Below are positions 1 to 12,399 of a DNA stretch of 64,000 nucleotides, one piece after another. The notes beneath the pieces were generated by a model, which saw nothing but the letters and a program-made list of their open reading frames with translations, was not told where the DNA came from and did not search any database. The position numbers and the translations under genes are program-made. Every line of letters begins with the position of its first letter. The first letter of the stretch is position 1. This DNA comes from Hanleya hanleyi (lineage: Eukaryota; Mollusca; Polyplacophora; Lepidopleurida; Hanleyidae), in contig JAVTVY010020260.1 in assembly GCA_036873755.1 (NCBI GenBank), forward strand, positions 1 through 64,000, written 5' to 3'.

Positions 1-1005
1 AGTATTGGAAGGGATAGTCCTCGACAAATTAGCTTCCGGTTTCCTAGACTGTTCAGTCACAACCGGAAGCAGTGACGAACTACACCGGAATTGACTGGTC
101 ATCATCTCTCTCAATTCCTTCATTTCCTCACGTTGCTGTTCCATACCGCGCAGTATGGCAGCCAATGTGGGATCAGTCACTTGAGAGTGGACCGGAAGCA
201 AGGCCTGACGAGGTGTGTTCACACTCAAGGACCCTCCAGCTGGACGTGAGCACGGCCACTGTAAAGGCCGGTGAACTGGCATACGAGGTCGTAAACCGGA
301 AGCACGTATAGGAGGACGCATCATACGTAATAATCCCGGTCCCGTACCACGAACACCCCCGGAAGCAGATATCTGACCTAAGCCACGCAAGGGCGAAGGT
401 AGACCAGCAACCGGATGCCGCATAATTTGACATGGTCTGATTGAGGGTTCTTGATAACGCAACTCAGACACAGGCAAAAATTTGACATATCATGGGTACC
501 TGAATACATACCATACTGCCGTTGTTGCGGGAACCTTAATCTCTGGTGGCCCAGAAGGCTCGTAGACACAAACATCTCGGCAAGGGAACGAGGAAGGCCA
601 CCAGAGTAACCGGAAGCAGGTTGGGGAAATTCAGACAAACCGGAAGCAACAGTTAAAGGCGTAACTGAGCGACCGGGAAGTCCAGGCCTCGACAGTGTCG
701 AGGAAGGTATTTTCCCAACCCCGGACCCAAATGAAAACTTAACATTAGGCCCCTCACTGGTGCTGCCCAAGTTTTCGTAGTCATAAGTTGACTCCGATCG
801 GAGTCCCCTGGCTTTCCCACGCTAAGCCTGGGTCCGTCACCGATTTCCCTTCATCGTCACATCCAGGCGTCCGCTCAATAGGAATCTCCACTTCCACAGT
901 CGTCATAGTACCAGATTCCATATCCTCGATTACTCCTTCCACTTGTACCAACCGGGTCGTAGCCTTACCTGACTGACCCTTCGCCTGGTCTGAAATGGAA
1001 ATGGA
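1..1005 (-). mobile_element. Truncated DIRS retrotransposon ORF1 (gag-like) fragment
   Basis: This stretch is nearly identical to about 32,413-33,420, the interior of ORF1 of the complete DIRS element in this window, in the same orientation. Reading on the minus strand is broken: the frame open at 378-770 differs from that at 781-1,038, and small indels separate the two copies (for example near 470-490 and 795-800). Similarity stops near 1,005; the other side runs off the window. It keeps the recurrent ACCGGAAGC word of the full copy (62, 191, 295, 609, 639, and inverted at 32). It is a dead fragment of a second DIRS insertion. Confidence 0.85.
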
Positions 1006-1444
1006 AGGGTTGCGGTCATTGCGACGGTAGTATAACATTTTGCTGAAAACAAAAATGTTAAGATTTAATTTTTCGACTTTCGTGGCTACATGTACCTATA
1101 ATTCTATGGTTTGCATAACAATTAGAAATGATATCCCCTTTGTTGTGACATATTATTGCCTTGTCATCACGAGCACAACACGTACGCTCAAGATGCGTGT
1201 CCGATAACTGACCTGTGCGATAACTGTTCCGACACCCGTAGTAAAAGAAGAGTAAATGACTGACCTTCACATCTGTGTATGTGACTCTTCTTATATTACC
1301 GTCCTGATTGCCGCAAGTAATATTAAAATACCGGAATGCACTACTGAAACCCTATAGTCCGGGAGCCACTCGCGAGAACATGTCATTCCGTAGCACTCCC
1401 CGAGTAGATTTTGTTTGACTTCTTTTTCATGAAGATCAACATCT
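1006..1444. other. Non-coding stretch, nothing recognised
   Basis: AT-rich sequence between the DIRS fragment and the next inverted-repeat block. I see no long open frame, RNA gene or clear repeat. Confidence 0.5.
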
Positions 1445-1445
1445 C

Positions 1446-4025
1446 CCGGTCAATTAAATACCTGATGTAGATATCTACGGTGGTGCCTAAGGTTGTTACA
1501 TGCAATTGTTTGATGCTGACTGGTTTTGAAAAATTCAAAACCGGAATGGGGGTAGGGGTAATTCAGCCCTCATATTTTTATTACCCCTGCGCCTCGCGAT
1601 CTGAAACTTATACGAATTTACCTCCGAATAACGAGCTTTCAGATAAAACAGTTCAATTTCCTCTAGCTAATATAGCCACGTCATAGTGACGTCATAAGCT
1701 CGAGAAGCCTTTGTCTGGTGAGTTTTGGGAAATATTTTCTCCGATTTTCTCTGTTTCTTTCGCAGTAATCCATTCTTGATGATATTTGACATATAATATT
1801 GAAAGATATATGTCTCCCGTTTAATTCTAGACCCGATACGTCCTCCTACTAAGTCCCGTTTAACCTCAGCATCGATTCATATTGATGTTATCCGGTCAGG
1901 ACACCATTAAATCTAAATGGGGGTAGGGGAGGTTACCCTCCCATATTTTCTTTAGTTCGCGATTTATCATACTGAAATGCTCCACGCATTGCTTTTGGAT
2001 ATCGACCTGAAAGATAGAGTAATCAGACTTTTGGTAACTGCTTTAGTTTCGTCGTTATGAGGTCATGAATCAAGAAATTGTATTTTTCCTTTATTTGTGT
2101 CTGATTATCGCTTTTTTTCTTTCTTTTTTCTATAAAATGTTACGCTTATATCTGGATAGTGTTTCAAAAGGTTTCATTTGAACCAAGTGTCGTACAGTTT
2201 GTTGTGGGTGACAAACTAATAATATGGCCTAAAATAAGACAGAAAAACAAAATCTGATTGAGAGTGTCCCACAAAAATCGGGGTTAGTTGGAATTCCTCA
2301 TGTCTCTTGTCCACTCAATGTTATATTGTGAAAACTTGGATTATAATAAATTTTGCATGGGTATACGTAACTTTAATACAATCGCAGCAAGGGATTGGGA
2401 GGAAACATTAATTGTAATGAATGAGAAACGACTTTACTTCTGGAGATTGTCTGTTCGCTCAATCTTGTTTGCAATGAAATAGGAGTAGAATCGAAATGGC
2501 CACCGTGTTGGGATGGTCTGATATCTCTGTAAACTAAGATGGTATAGGGGCCGTGAGGATACTTCATAGTCTCCACATGAACAGCTGCAATAAAAGCGCG
2601 GCTGAGATGCTTAGGCTACGTTCGAGAATCCACCTCATTCTTGTGTCTGAGTGTGAGGTGCCGAGAGAAGCCTTTTAGCTGCCAGACGTCGTCAATTTTC
2701 CCCACCTTTCTGCATATCGCTCCAATGTATTACCTGTATATGGTAGGTATCTACTGCTGGACTGTTAGTCTCCGAGGCCCGCCCCCTGTACATGTCATTC
2801 GACAAATATGCGTAGGTTTATTATTTTGATGGCAAATTTAAGCCGTACGACGTCGGGCATTACAGGTTAGTTTTTTAGGGTATTCTTGCATTTACCATGT
2901 TTACCCCATGTTGAGACATTTACGCCATCAGACGTCCTCGATGATCATCCATTAACATCAAACGAGTTATTTGTTTGAGCTGATCTGTCATCACAGCGTC
3001 CGAGCTAGTGTATCTAAATCCGCTTATGCCGGTGCTAGGGACCGTGTGGATATTTCATATTCTTCACATGAACAGCTTCAATAACAGCGCAGCTGAGATA
3101 TTAACTAATACTAAGATACTATCTCAGTTTGCCGAGACTGGCCTGATATTTGCAAAAATGAACAGCCTTACAATGCAACTGGATTTTAGCTAATTTTTGT
3201 TTTTGCCTATAACGTCTGAGGCTGTTCAATCTAATTAAAATTAAATCCCGTCTGCTCCCCCATTTGGACATGTCGCTTGAAGGATCTAACAGGCTTGCAG
3301 TAACTCGAGTGATAACCAATCCTGAGAACACTTCATAGTCCTTTGAAGGGAACATTAATGATAGAGAATTTTTGGTTGGCTCAGTCGACTTTGACGCCGC
3401 GGTCCCGACATTGTGGCACCATAATACGTGGTAGATATATGGACTGGTCTTTGGTGTAAACATTAGGGTAAACGGACACTGTGACCCTATCTCCCCTCCC
3501 CGACTGCAAGTGGACTAGTCCAGATGCGACCATGATGTCATAAGGCTCTTAAATATTCATGGTAAGGGCGCTCAGAACACCAAATTCAATTGTAATACTT
3601 AATATTTTATATAGCGACATGTACGATTGGGGAGCATTGATAGGATATTAATTTATTAAGATTGGGGGTTATTTGGATATCATGTGTTTTCACATAGTGT
3701 TCAAATTCACATCGCATTCAGAGCGTGACTGATACTCTGGACACGACTTGGAATTCATTTGGATAAAGAATAATGATCAGTGATTTCTGAGTTTATGTAT
3801 AGAACATCATTATGTCTTGCTGACATCATTGAAAACTTTTTTTCTTGTATTTATTTCATACACATTGGAGTTGAGGCAAACTGTCATACGAAATAGGTCT
3901 TGCGATTATTGAAGCGGAATTTCTTTATGGACTGCGGCTGATTTTGTTCAGACAGCGGTGAAAACATGCAAGCTGTGACCTTAGGCACCACCGTAGATGC
4001 CTACATCAGGTCTAGAACTGACCAG
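1446..4025. mobile_element. Possible decayed DNA transposon bounded by imperfect inverted repeats
   Basis: About 47 bp at 1,446-1,492 recurs as an imperfect reverse complement at 3,979-4,025. The best-matching core is CCTGATGTAG followed by CTACGGTGGTGCCTAAGG. The 2.5 kb between is AT-rich, with no convincing coding frame. It contains two diverged internal direct duplications: about 1,543-1,580 with 1,915-1,955 (ATGGGGGTAGGGG core), and about 2,553-2,611 with 3,040-3,098 (ACATGAACAGCT core). No target duplication was identified, so the transposon call is an inference. Confidence 0.4.
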
Positions 4026-4300
4026 CAGATGATACTCGTTCATAAACAGTGGTCAAACTAAATCTACACGGGGGGTGCTACGAAAACCTTATTTAGACCC
4101 CTTTTTGCGATTTGGCTACCGGACTACTGGTATACATGTACCTTCCCATCCACAGGTATTACAGTCAGTAACTTATGGATGGATAAGTGTTTTTTTATGT
4201 AGACTGTTATTCATCCACATCTGTCTATATCATTATCGCTCCACCAGACACATGCTACCACAATGCCTCGGGCAATGTTAAAAAGCGGATTTCGTAGTAA

Positions 4301-4356
4301 AACACGAGTATATATAGACAGTTAGATCGATCTATGTGTCTATATATACTCGTGTT
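4301..4356. repeat. Perfect 20 bp palindrome arms (hairpin, MITE-like fragment)
   Basis: 4,301-4,320 is the exact reverse complement of 4,337-4,356, with a GTTAGATCGATCTA loop that is itself partly palindromic. A related palindrome with the same outer GTAGTA/TACTAC words lies at 5,438-5,487, so this is a small dispersed family. Confidence 0.75.
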
Positions 4357-4380
4357 ATACTACCGTCCCACGCGGCCAAT

Positions 4381-5418
4381 GTTAACATGAGATTGATCTA
4401 ATCAAAACCCCTCGGCTTTCCCCAAGTGATTGTGACCCATGTGTAGTGTGGATTGGGGAAGAGATAGTTCTATGTGAGATGATCAAGATATACCGGTAGT
4501 ACATTCAGGCATATAGGACAGAAATAGAAAATTATATATCTGTAAAGGGGCGTAACTCTGTAAAATATGGGTCGAGGGGGGGCCACTTTCGATAGGCGTT
4601 TGACTTAGCACTCTGTAAAATAAGAACCGAGACGAATAAGCTGTACCGAACATGGATCTGCAGATTTAACTTGTACATTCAGCTACAGATAACAAAATTG
4701 GAGATTATTACATCCGAAAGGGGCATAACTCCATAAGCCGAGGTGAGTTATCCTTTGTCGGCTTGTAGAATACAACAATATAAATAAGTTTCCAAAATAT
4801 AGTAGCTATACCGAACACAGTTCTGCAGATATAGTTGGTTACATTCAGGCATATAGGACAGAAATAGAAATTAATATATCAGTAAAGGGGCATAACTCTG
4901 TAAAGTATGGGCCGAGGGGAGCCACCTTCGATAGGTGTCTGACTTAGCACTACTGTAAAATGAGAACCGAGACGAATAAGCTGTACCGAACACAGATCTG
5001 CAGATATAACTTGTACATTCATTCAACTACAGATTACAAAATCGGAGATTATTACATCCGAATGGGGCATAACTCCATAAGCCGAGGCGAGTAATCCTTT
5101 GTTGGCTTGTAGAATACAACAATATAAATAAGTTTCCAAAATATAGTAGGTATACCGAACACAGTTCTGCAGATATAGTTGGTTACATTCAGGCATATAG
5201 GACAGAAATAGAAATTAATATATCTGTAAAGGGGCAGAACTCTGTAAAATATGGGCCAAGGGAAGCCACTTTCAATAGGCGTCTGACTTAGCACTAGATA
5301 AATAAGTGTTGAAAATTTGGTGGTTGTACCTCAAGCGGTTTTGCCTAAAATGCGTTAACGGACGGACGGACGTACATGGCAACAATACCCCGAGGCCAAA
5401 ATGGCCGAGGGGTAAAAA
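4381..5418. repeat. Family B repeat, copy 1, with GGCCGAGGGG terminal hairpin
   Basis: Begins around AACATGAGATTGATCTAATC with CCCCTCGGC near 4,407. It contains tandem units of roughly 330 bp built on AAAGGGGCATAACTC, TTAGCACT and ACCGAACAC words. It ends in a GGACGGACGTACATGG run followed by AATACCCCGAGGCC, AAAATGGCCGAGGGG and TAAAAA. The same end occurs at about 6,665-6,733, 9,418-9,489 and 10,631-10,726. No coding frame is credible. The GGGGCATAACTC style resembles non-coding repeats I remember from bivalves; the class is not certain. Confidence 0.7.
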
Positions 5419-5437
5419 GCGGATTGCAGTAGTAAAA

Positions 5438-5487
5438 CACGAGTATATATATAGAGAGTTAGATCGATCTAACTGTCTATACTCGTG
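5438..5487. repeat. Second copy of the ACACGAGTATATA palindrome
   Basis: An imperfect hairpin centred on AGATCGATCT, with CACGAGTATA on the left and TATACTCGTG on the right, flanked by GTAGTA and TACTAC. It matches the palindrome at 4,301-4,356. It lies immediately after the end of the first family B copy. Confidence 0.7.
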
Positions 5488-5639
5488 TTATACTACCGTC
5501 CCACTGGCAGCGGCCAATGTTAATACGAAGCTGCGCATCAAAAAACCCCTCGGCCCTGGGTACATTCATAATGTATTCAATTTGAACCAAGATGTCAGGA
5601 ACACCAAGCAGTCAAGTCACAAATATACAGATTATTAAA

Positions 5640-6733
5640 AATTTTGCAATTAGAAATGACCCCTAAGATTTCCGTCCAATCAGAGAAACCGGTATTCATT
5701 ACATAAATTTCTTGATGCATCAATGATGTATACCAAATTTTACATCGAGCATTTGAACGATATCCGAGATAGAGATCATTAATAATTTCGCATAAATTAA
5801 AGATGGCCACCCATCCTTCCCGCCATTCAGAGGAACTGATGTGGTTATTCATTGAAAGTCTCTTGATACATTGATGCTGTATACCAAATTTCGTATAGAA
5901 CACTGAAATGGTATCAGAGATATACATCATTAAAGACTTTGCATAAATTAAAGATGGCCACCAAGGTTTCCGCCCAATCAGAGAAACCAGAACTGTCATT
6001 TGTCATAAGTCTCTTGATGCTTCGATAATGTATACCAATTTTAAATCCAGCACTTGAACGGTATCAGAAAACGAGATCATTAATGATTTTGCATAAATTA
6101 AAGATGGCCGCCCATCCTTCCCGCCACTCAGAGGAACTGATGTGGTTATTCATTGCAAGTCAGTTGATACATCGATGCTCTATACCAAGTTTGGTATAGA
6201 ACACTTAAATTGGATCAGAGATATATATCATTAAAGTTTTTGCATAAATTAAAGATGGCCGCCAAGGTTTTCGGTCAATCAGGTCCCGATTCAAAGTATC
6301 TGGATGTATCGATGATGTATACCAACTTTCATATAAAACAACTGAATGGTAACAGAGATATGTATCATTATCGATTTCGCATAAATTAAAGATGGCCTCC
6401 AGGATTTCCAGCTAATCAGAAAAGCCGGTTTGGTAATTCATTGAAAGTTGCTTGATGTATCGATGATGTATACCCACTTTCGTATTGAACAGTTGAATAG
6501 TTTCCGAGATATGGATCATTATCCATTTCGCATAAAATTAAAGATGGCCGCCAAGGTTTTCACCCAATCAGGTCCCAATTAAATAGGCTTCTGTCCTTGA
6601 CTAGGTAAATAAGCATATCAAATTTGGAATTCTTCAGTGGAACCGTTCTCCGGCTATCTCGCTCACGTACGGACGTACGGACGTACAAGACGACGACAAT
6701 ACCCCATGGCCAAAATTGGCCGAGGGGTAAAAA
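5640..6733. repeat. Family C tandem array, about 150 bp units, ending in the family B terminus
   Basis: About seven diverged units, each containing GCATAAATTAAAGATGGCC, an AATCAG or CAGAGG stretch, TTGATG with TCGATGATGTATACCAA, and a GAACA run. The array ends at 6,665-6,733 in GGACGTACGGACGTAC and a CCAAAATTGGCCGAGGGG tail, the same 3' module as family B. A different tandem core therefore sits on the same terminal module. Confidence 0.75.
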
Positions 6734-7680
6734 CCCAGTACTGGCTCTTAATACCCAGAGCATAGTATTAGCCAGCCACACGTCTTCCCGTCTTTGAGAC
6801 GGGCAGTCAGTCAGTGAGACGCTGAGACGGGCGGTGACAAACTGAGACGGGTACTCATAATTATTGTATTAAAACCCCTAAAACACGAGACGGGAAGGAT
6901 GTCCGACATCACAAGAAACTTCAAACAAAACTAGGCCGCTTAATTATCCCGAGCTTTTAGTATCATGATGTTTAAAAAAATGCGTCCATATAAACTGTAA
7001 ACGTACTCGCAGTTGGAGTCCAGGTGAAGGAGTTCACCCCACTTGTTTCTCAGGATACATAAATACAGGGGTTCCGCTAGGGTCTATTTGGGTCCGTCAA
7101 CTGAATGAAAAAAAAATCCCCTTTTTGGTTCGTTTGTTAAGAAGCAAAATGATAGCTAAAGGTTTAAAATGTTACTTTATATCCCTCCAAGTCTTCTCTT
7201 CATGAATATCAATGAAAACAAATGTGGGAATTCACATTTGAAAAGACGGCAATTGCCGGAATTAGGACAATGTCCTGACGGTTCTCTGAAGCACGTGGAA
7301 AATTTCCCGCTTCCCGAGGTATGATAGCACTCCATTTTCAGTTGACAGGAGATTGAGAATAAAAACATGAAAATTGGCCGAGTAAAACTCAAGAAAAACG
7401 CTGTCAAATGCGGTCGAAAACAGACGATTTCTCCGTTGGATTTTGACGTTTTTAAGTCGAGAAAGCCAGGGAAAAGCGCATTCTCTCGCAGTAAAACCTA
7501 ATTTTGTATGCTATTTTATTTATTTTGCAATAAAACTAGAGCAAATAACACTGGAGTACTGTGGAGACAGGTTTCTGATGTTTTTCTGCAAATCTCGGAC
7601 GCAAACGCAATTTCTAGCATTCCAAAGACAACATAATATACACAATTTTAACAGTTCTCAGGGAATTGTCAGGGGAAATA
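6734..7680. other. Non-coding, mostly unique sequence
   Basis: Contains a short GAGACGGG-rich patch (6,786-6,890) with inverted CCCGTCT/AGACGGG words. Otherwise I see no gene, RNA or clear repeat. Confidence 0.45.
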
Positions 7681-7751
7681 ACAACCTTGAAATTTGGACC
7701 TTTGTAATTCCAGATATACGGGGGTATATTGAAGCCCCTTGGGCTCTTGTT
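7681..7751 (-). repeat. Family A fragment (5' end only)
   Basis: About 70 bp matching the family A end at 44,255-44,316 and, reversed, at 63,746-63,815. Shared words are AGATATACGG, GTATATTGAAGCCCCTTGG and CTCTTGTT. Confidence 0.7.
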
Positions 7752-8381
7752 AAATTTTGTGTTTGATTTTATGTACTGAATCAGCCACACAACTTTATTA
7801 AAAGAGATTCCAGAGAGGTGCTAACATTACAGATGTGGACGGACAACAGTGCCAGTGGGAATTGATCCAGATATTGCATTTTCATCAGTTGGCTTTGTTG
7901 TACACAAAAACGATTGCAGTTCAACTTTATATCACAATTCCACCCCAATGCCATATCAGTATTTTGGAGGACTTCAATGCTGAAAACAATAAAGATATTG
8001 TAATAGTTTTTCCTTCTCTTAAATGGTTGGTAGTCGATTAGTTACCAAACTGTAAAACTTTCTGGTATCTTAGGTCATGGAACTAATCAACCAAATAATA
8101 CGATTTTTGCTGCCACCAGTGACGCCATTGTGTTGCTAAGCCGCGTCACAGCTCTGTAGATTTTGTAAAACTGCTCTCTCCCAAAAGAGTTTGTTTGCGT
8201 TTGTCTTGATAAAGTACCGTACTGATGCAAATTATGACATAATTGAAATATATAATGGCATGGTTGATATAACTGCATAGTTAAAAACTAAATGGTGTGA
8301 CAGGTTTCGCGTAATGAACCGCGCGCATCATAATGATTACATTTTTGTTGCGTGTGGGTGAGATTAGATTTGGAGCTGTTT
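7752..8381. other. Non-coding, nothing recognised
   Basis: AT-rich sequence without a credible coding frame, RNA gene or repeat that I can name. Confidence 0.45.
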
Positions 8382-9489
8382 GTAACATGAGATTGATCTA
8401 ATCAAAACCCCTCGGCTTTCCCCAAGTGATTGAGACCCGTGTGTGGTGTGAATTGGGGAAGTGATAGTTCTATGTGGGATGATCAAGATATACTGGTACT
8501 TAATTACATTCAGGCATATAGGACAGAAATAGAAACATGAGATTGATGTAATCAAACCCCCTCGGCTTCCCCCAAGTGATTTGTGACCCATGTGTAGTGT
8601 GAATTGAGGAAGAGATAGCTCTATGTGGGATGATACCGGTAGTTGGTTACATTCAGGCATATAGGACAGAAATAGAACATTAAGCTGCGCTGTCGAAACC
8701 CCTCGGCTCTGAACCCCAGCTATTATAATGTAAGGGTTTCTCTACCAATTGATTGGCTTGTGGGAAGAAATATTTACCCCTGGTATTGTAAGTGTACTTT
8801 CTTTGAAAAAAAAAAAGTTTTCCTGCCCTTAAATTAATGTGTTTCTGGAATAAATACATACACTATAGATATACGTTTGTTTTTCGCATTGTGTAAGAGA
8901 AGAAATCAATAAATCAGTCATCCAATCAATAAATAAATGTGATAGTATACAAACATAACATAGGAATTAGTGGATTTTATTAGACAAGGGGCATAACTCT
9001 GCAAAACACTTTCTGACATGACTCATTTTCGACAGGCATCTAGTTCAGGTCAAGACAAACAACTGTATCACGTTAGGATGTATATGGAACGGTTCTGAAA
9101 TTATCACAGTAACAAATCATAAATGGACAAGGGGCATAACTCTGCAAAATACTTTCTGACACGACTCATTTTCGATAGGCATCTAGTTCAGGTCAAGAGA
9201 AACAACTGTATCACGTTAGGATGTTGTATATGGAACGGTTCTGAAATTATCACAATAACAAATCATAAATGGATTTTTATCTGTAAAAAGGGGCATAACT
9301 CTGCAAAATATTGTCCGAGATGACTCATTTTCGATAGGCTTCTGATTTACGTGAAGATAAATAGATGTAACAAGTTTGGTTGCCATGCATGAAACGGTTC
9401 TGTAGATATCGCGGTAACGGACGGACGTACGGACAGTCGTACATGATGACGACAATACCCCTAGGCCAAAGTTGGCCGAGGGGTAAAAA
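8382..9489. repeat. Family B repeat, copy 2, with about 145 bp tandem units
   Basis: Starts with two nearby copies of the AACATGAGATTGAT...CCCCTCGGC head (8,382 and 8,533). After a unique A-rich spacer come about three tandem units with AAGGGGCATAACTCTGCAAA at about 8,986, 9,126 and 9,288. It ends with GGACGTACGGACAGTCGTAC and the GGCCAAAGTTGGCCGAGGGG hairpin at 9,418-9,489. Confidence 0.7.
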
Positions 9490-10726
9490 TTATATATCTG
9501 TAAAGGGGCATAACTTTGTAAAATATGGGTCGAGCGGTGCCACTTTCGACAGGCGTCTGACTTAGCACTCTGTAAAATAAGAATCGAGACAAATAAGCTG
9601 TACCGAACACGGATCTGCAGATATAACTTGTACATTCAGCTACAGATAACAAAATCGGAGATTATTACATCCGAAAGGGGCATAACTCCATAAGCAAAGG
9701 CGAGTAATCCTTTGTTGGCTTGTAGAATACAACAATAAGTTTCCAAAATATAGTAGCTATACCGAACACAGTTCTGCAAATATAGTTGGTTACATTCAGG
9801 CATATAGGACAAAAATAGAAATTAATATAGCAGTAAAGGGGCATAACTCTGTAAAGTATGGGCCGAGGGGCGCCACTTTCGATAGTCGTCTGACTTAGCA
9901 CTACTGTAAAATAAGAACCGAGACGAATAAGCTGTACCGAACACGGATCTGCAGATATAACTTGCACATTCAACTACAGATAGCAAAATCGGAGATTATT
10001 ACATCCGAAAGGGGCATAACTCCATAAGCCGAGGCAAGTAATCCTTTGTTGGCTTGTAGAATACAGGAATATAAATAAGTTTCCAAAATATAGTAGCTAT
10101 ATCGAACACAGTTCTACAGATATAGTTGGTTACATTCAGGGATATAGGACAGAAATAGAAATTAATATATTTGTAAAGGGGCATAACTCTGTAAAGTATG
10201 GGCCGAGTGGGGCCACTTTCGACTTAGCACTCTGTGAAATAAGAACCAAGACGAATAAGCTGTACCGAACACGGATCTGCAGTTATAACTTGTACATTCA
10301 GCTACAACTAACAAAATCGAAGATTATTACATCCGAAAGTGGCATAACTCCATAAGCCGAGGCGAGTAATCCTTTGTTGGCTTGTAGAATACAACAATAT
10401 AAACAAGTTTCCAAAATATAGTAGCTATACTGAACACAGTTCTGCAGATATAGTTGGTTACATTCAGGCATATAGGACAGAAATAGAAATTACAAAATCT
10501 GTAAAGGGGCAGAACTCTGTAAAATATGGGCCGAGGGAAGCCATTTTCGATAGGCGTCTGACTTAGCACTATATAAATAAGTGTTGAAAATTTGGTGGTA
10601 GTGTCTCAAGCGGTTTTGCCTAAAATGCGGTAACGGACGGACGGACGTGTGGACATACGGACGTACGGACGGACGTACATGGCAACGACAATACCCCGAG
10701 GCCAAAATGGCCGAGGGGTAAAAAAA
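9490..10726. repeat. Family B repeat, copy 3, about 330 bp tandem units
   Basis: Roughly three and a half units of the same monomer as 4,500-5,300 (AAAGGGGCATAACTC, TCCTTTGTTGGCTTGTAGAA, CATTCAGGCATATAGGACA). It ends in a GGACGGACG run and the GGCCAAAATGGCCGAGGGG hairpin. It directly follows the terminus of copy 2, so the two are head to tail. Confidence 0.75.
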
Positions 10727-11486
10727 GCGGAAAACGGATCGAGGCTGGGTGAATGGTTTGACCTCTCATTGGAAAGTGTAACCTTTCACCTTTCTACACA
10801 GGAAATAACCTGGAATGGATGGCAAAATAAAAAAGAGGATACGATTGGATTATAAAATGATGTCATTCCATCATTCCAGCCACTGTCTACGCTCGTCTCA
10901 AATCTGTTGGCCGATAGAGGTCACGTGGGCAAAATTACGCATACCGATTGGCTCGTCGGCCGGCGGGGGAATCCATCTTGAATGAAATGGATAACTACAT
11001 GACAAACGTTGTGGATCCAGACTCGTAAAAATATGGAAATAAACTTCATCGATCATCGTTGGCAGTTTTGATCGTCTGGGGAATATTCACCACACTTTAT
11101 CAGTCGTGTAAGTTCAAAAATACAGGAGTTAGGAAGAGGTTTTCGATGATTTTTTTCATTCCTGGGGCTTGCTGCCGACAGGCCCGTCACTCAGTATGTG
11201 TGGAAAAATGCATTTATATAGCTCAGATTTTTTCCGTTCAACATCTAATTTTGCTTTATTTCTTTTGCAAACAAACAAAATTCGAGAATCAAATTGATCA
11301 AGGTTTTGGCTTTCCAGGAGTATACAGTGTTTGATAGATTTCAGTTAAAAAAGATGCAAAAAAATACAATTGCTGTACCCATCGTGATGGCGAACAGGTT
11401 TAAAGCTAACTCGGTCTACCGGGGATGGTCGTACGGGTGGCACTCTCGTTATCTCCGTGTACCGGGTTTAATCGGTGAAAGGGTTA
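10727..11486. other. Non-coding, nothing recognised
   Basis: Mixed-composition sequence with no convincing gene, RNA or repeat. Confidence 0.45.
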
Positions 11487-11713
11487 ATAGCCGTGATTCC
11501 AATTGGTACCTACATGTAGCAATCTAGAGACAGATCTTATATTGAATGATAAACTAAAATGAGCTTAACTCTCGGTAACTTGTTGACCTTGAAGCAAGAG
11601 CCGAGAGACCACATATCCTACACTGAAATCGACGATAGTCAAACACAAGAAAATAGTAGTTTTCCTGCAAATGGATTCCTTTCAGACAAGAGAATTTTTC
11701 ATGAAGGAAGAAG

Positions 11714-11956
11714 TGAGTGAATATGATTTAACGTCGCTTTCAACTATATTTCAGTCATATCACGATGTTGGGTTCTATTCCTTCTCACATCTGGGAACCA
11801 CACGTGTAGGGTCCTATTCCTTTTCACAACCGGGAACACCACGGGTACCTCAGTTAGTCGCCTCTTACGACAAGCTCTCTGAGGAGCTGAAGCCTATTCT
11901 TACCATGACCTGCAATGTGCACAACTACATCGCAGGTCAATACCCCACGGGACAGA
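11714..11956 (+). mobile_element. SINE-like insertion in family A (molluscan type)
   Basis: This block is absent from the matching point of the inverted family A copy near 43,985-43,990. It starts with GTGAGTGAATATGATTTAACG and CAGTCATATCACGA and ends near GTTAGTCGCCTCTTACGACA. I remember both words from abundant mollusc SINE-like repeats. A second piece of the same head lies at 13,853-13,920. Family assignment is from memory. Confidence 0.6.
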
Positions 11957-12399
11957 AAGTGATGAAGTAAACCTTTGTTCTTGACTTAATAAACAGGTAT
12001 AAAGTTTATAAAGGACCCCTCTCCCCATTAAATTAGTAAATGTATGGTTTTTATTTCACAACAGTTTAACTAAATGTAGTTGTTTCAAAAATGGGAGATA
12101 ACTCCACAAGACAATACATGTGGGGGAGAGAACTCTGAATATTCCAAACACATATAGTCAGCTAAACTTGATTCAGTTTTGGAGGACTGTGACCTTGACC
12201 TTTGACAAATTGATCTAAAAATGTATGGCTCCTCTGCCATGCGAGTAAGGTATACTCAAAGTTTGGTACCAATCCATACTTTGAAACTAGAGATATCGCA
12301 TGGACAACAAATGTTAATGGATGAATGGACAGAACAGAACATCTTATCACACGACCTCGTCTTCGACAGGCATATGAAAATGTGACTTAATGATTTCTT

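Noticed and set aside
8364..10705. Minus-strand frames with repeated FYFCPICLNVTNYICRTVF
   Set aside because: They are translations of family B tandem units, repeated unit by unit, with no sign of a gene.
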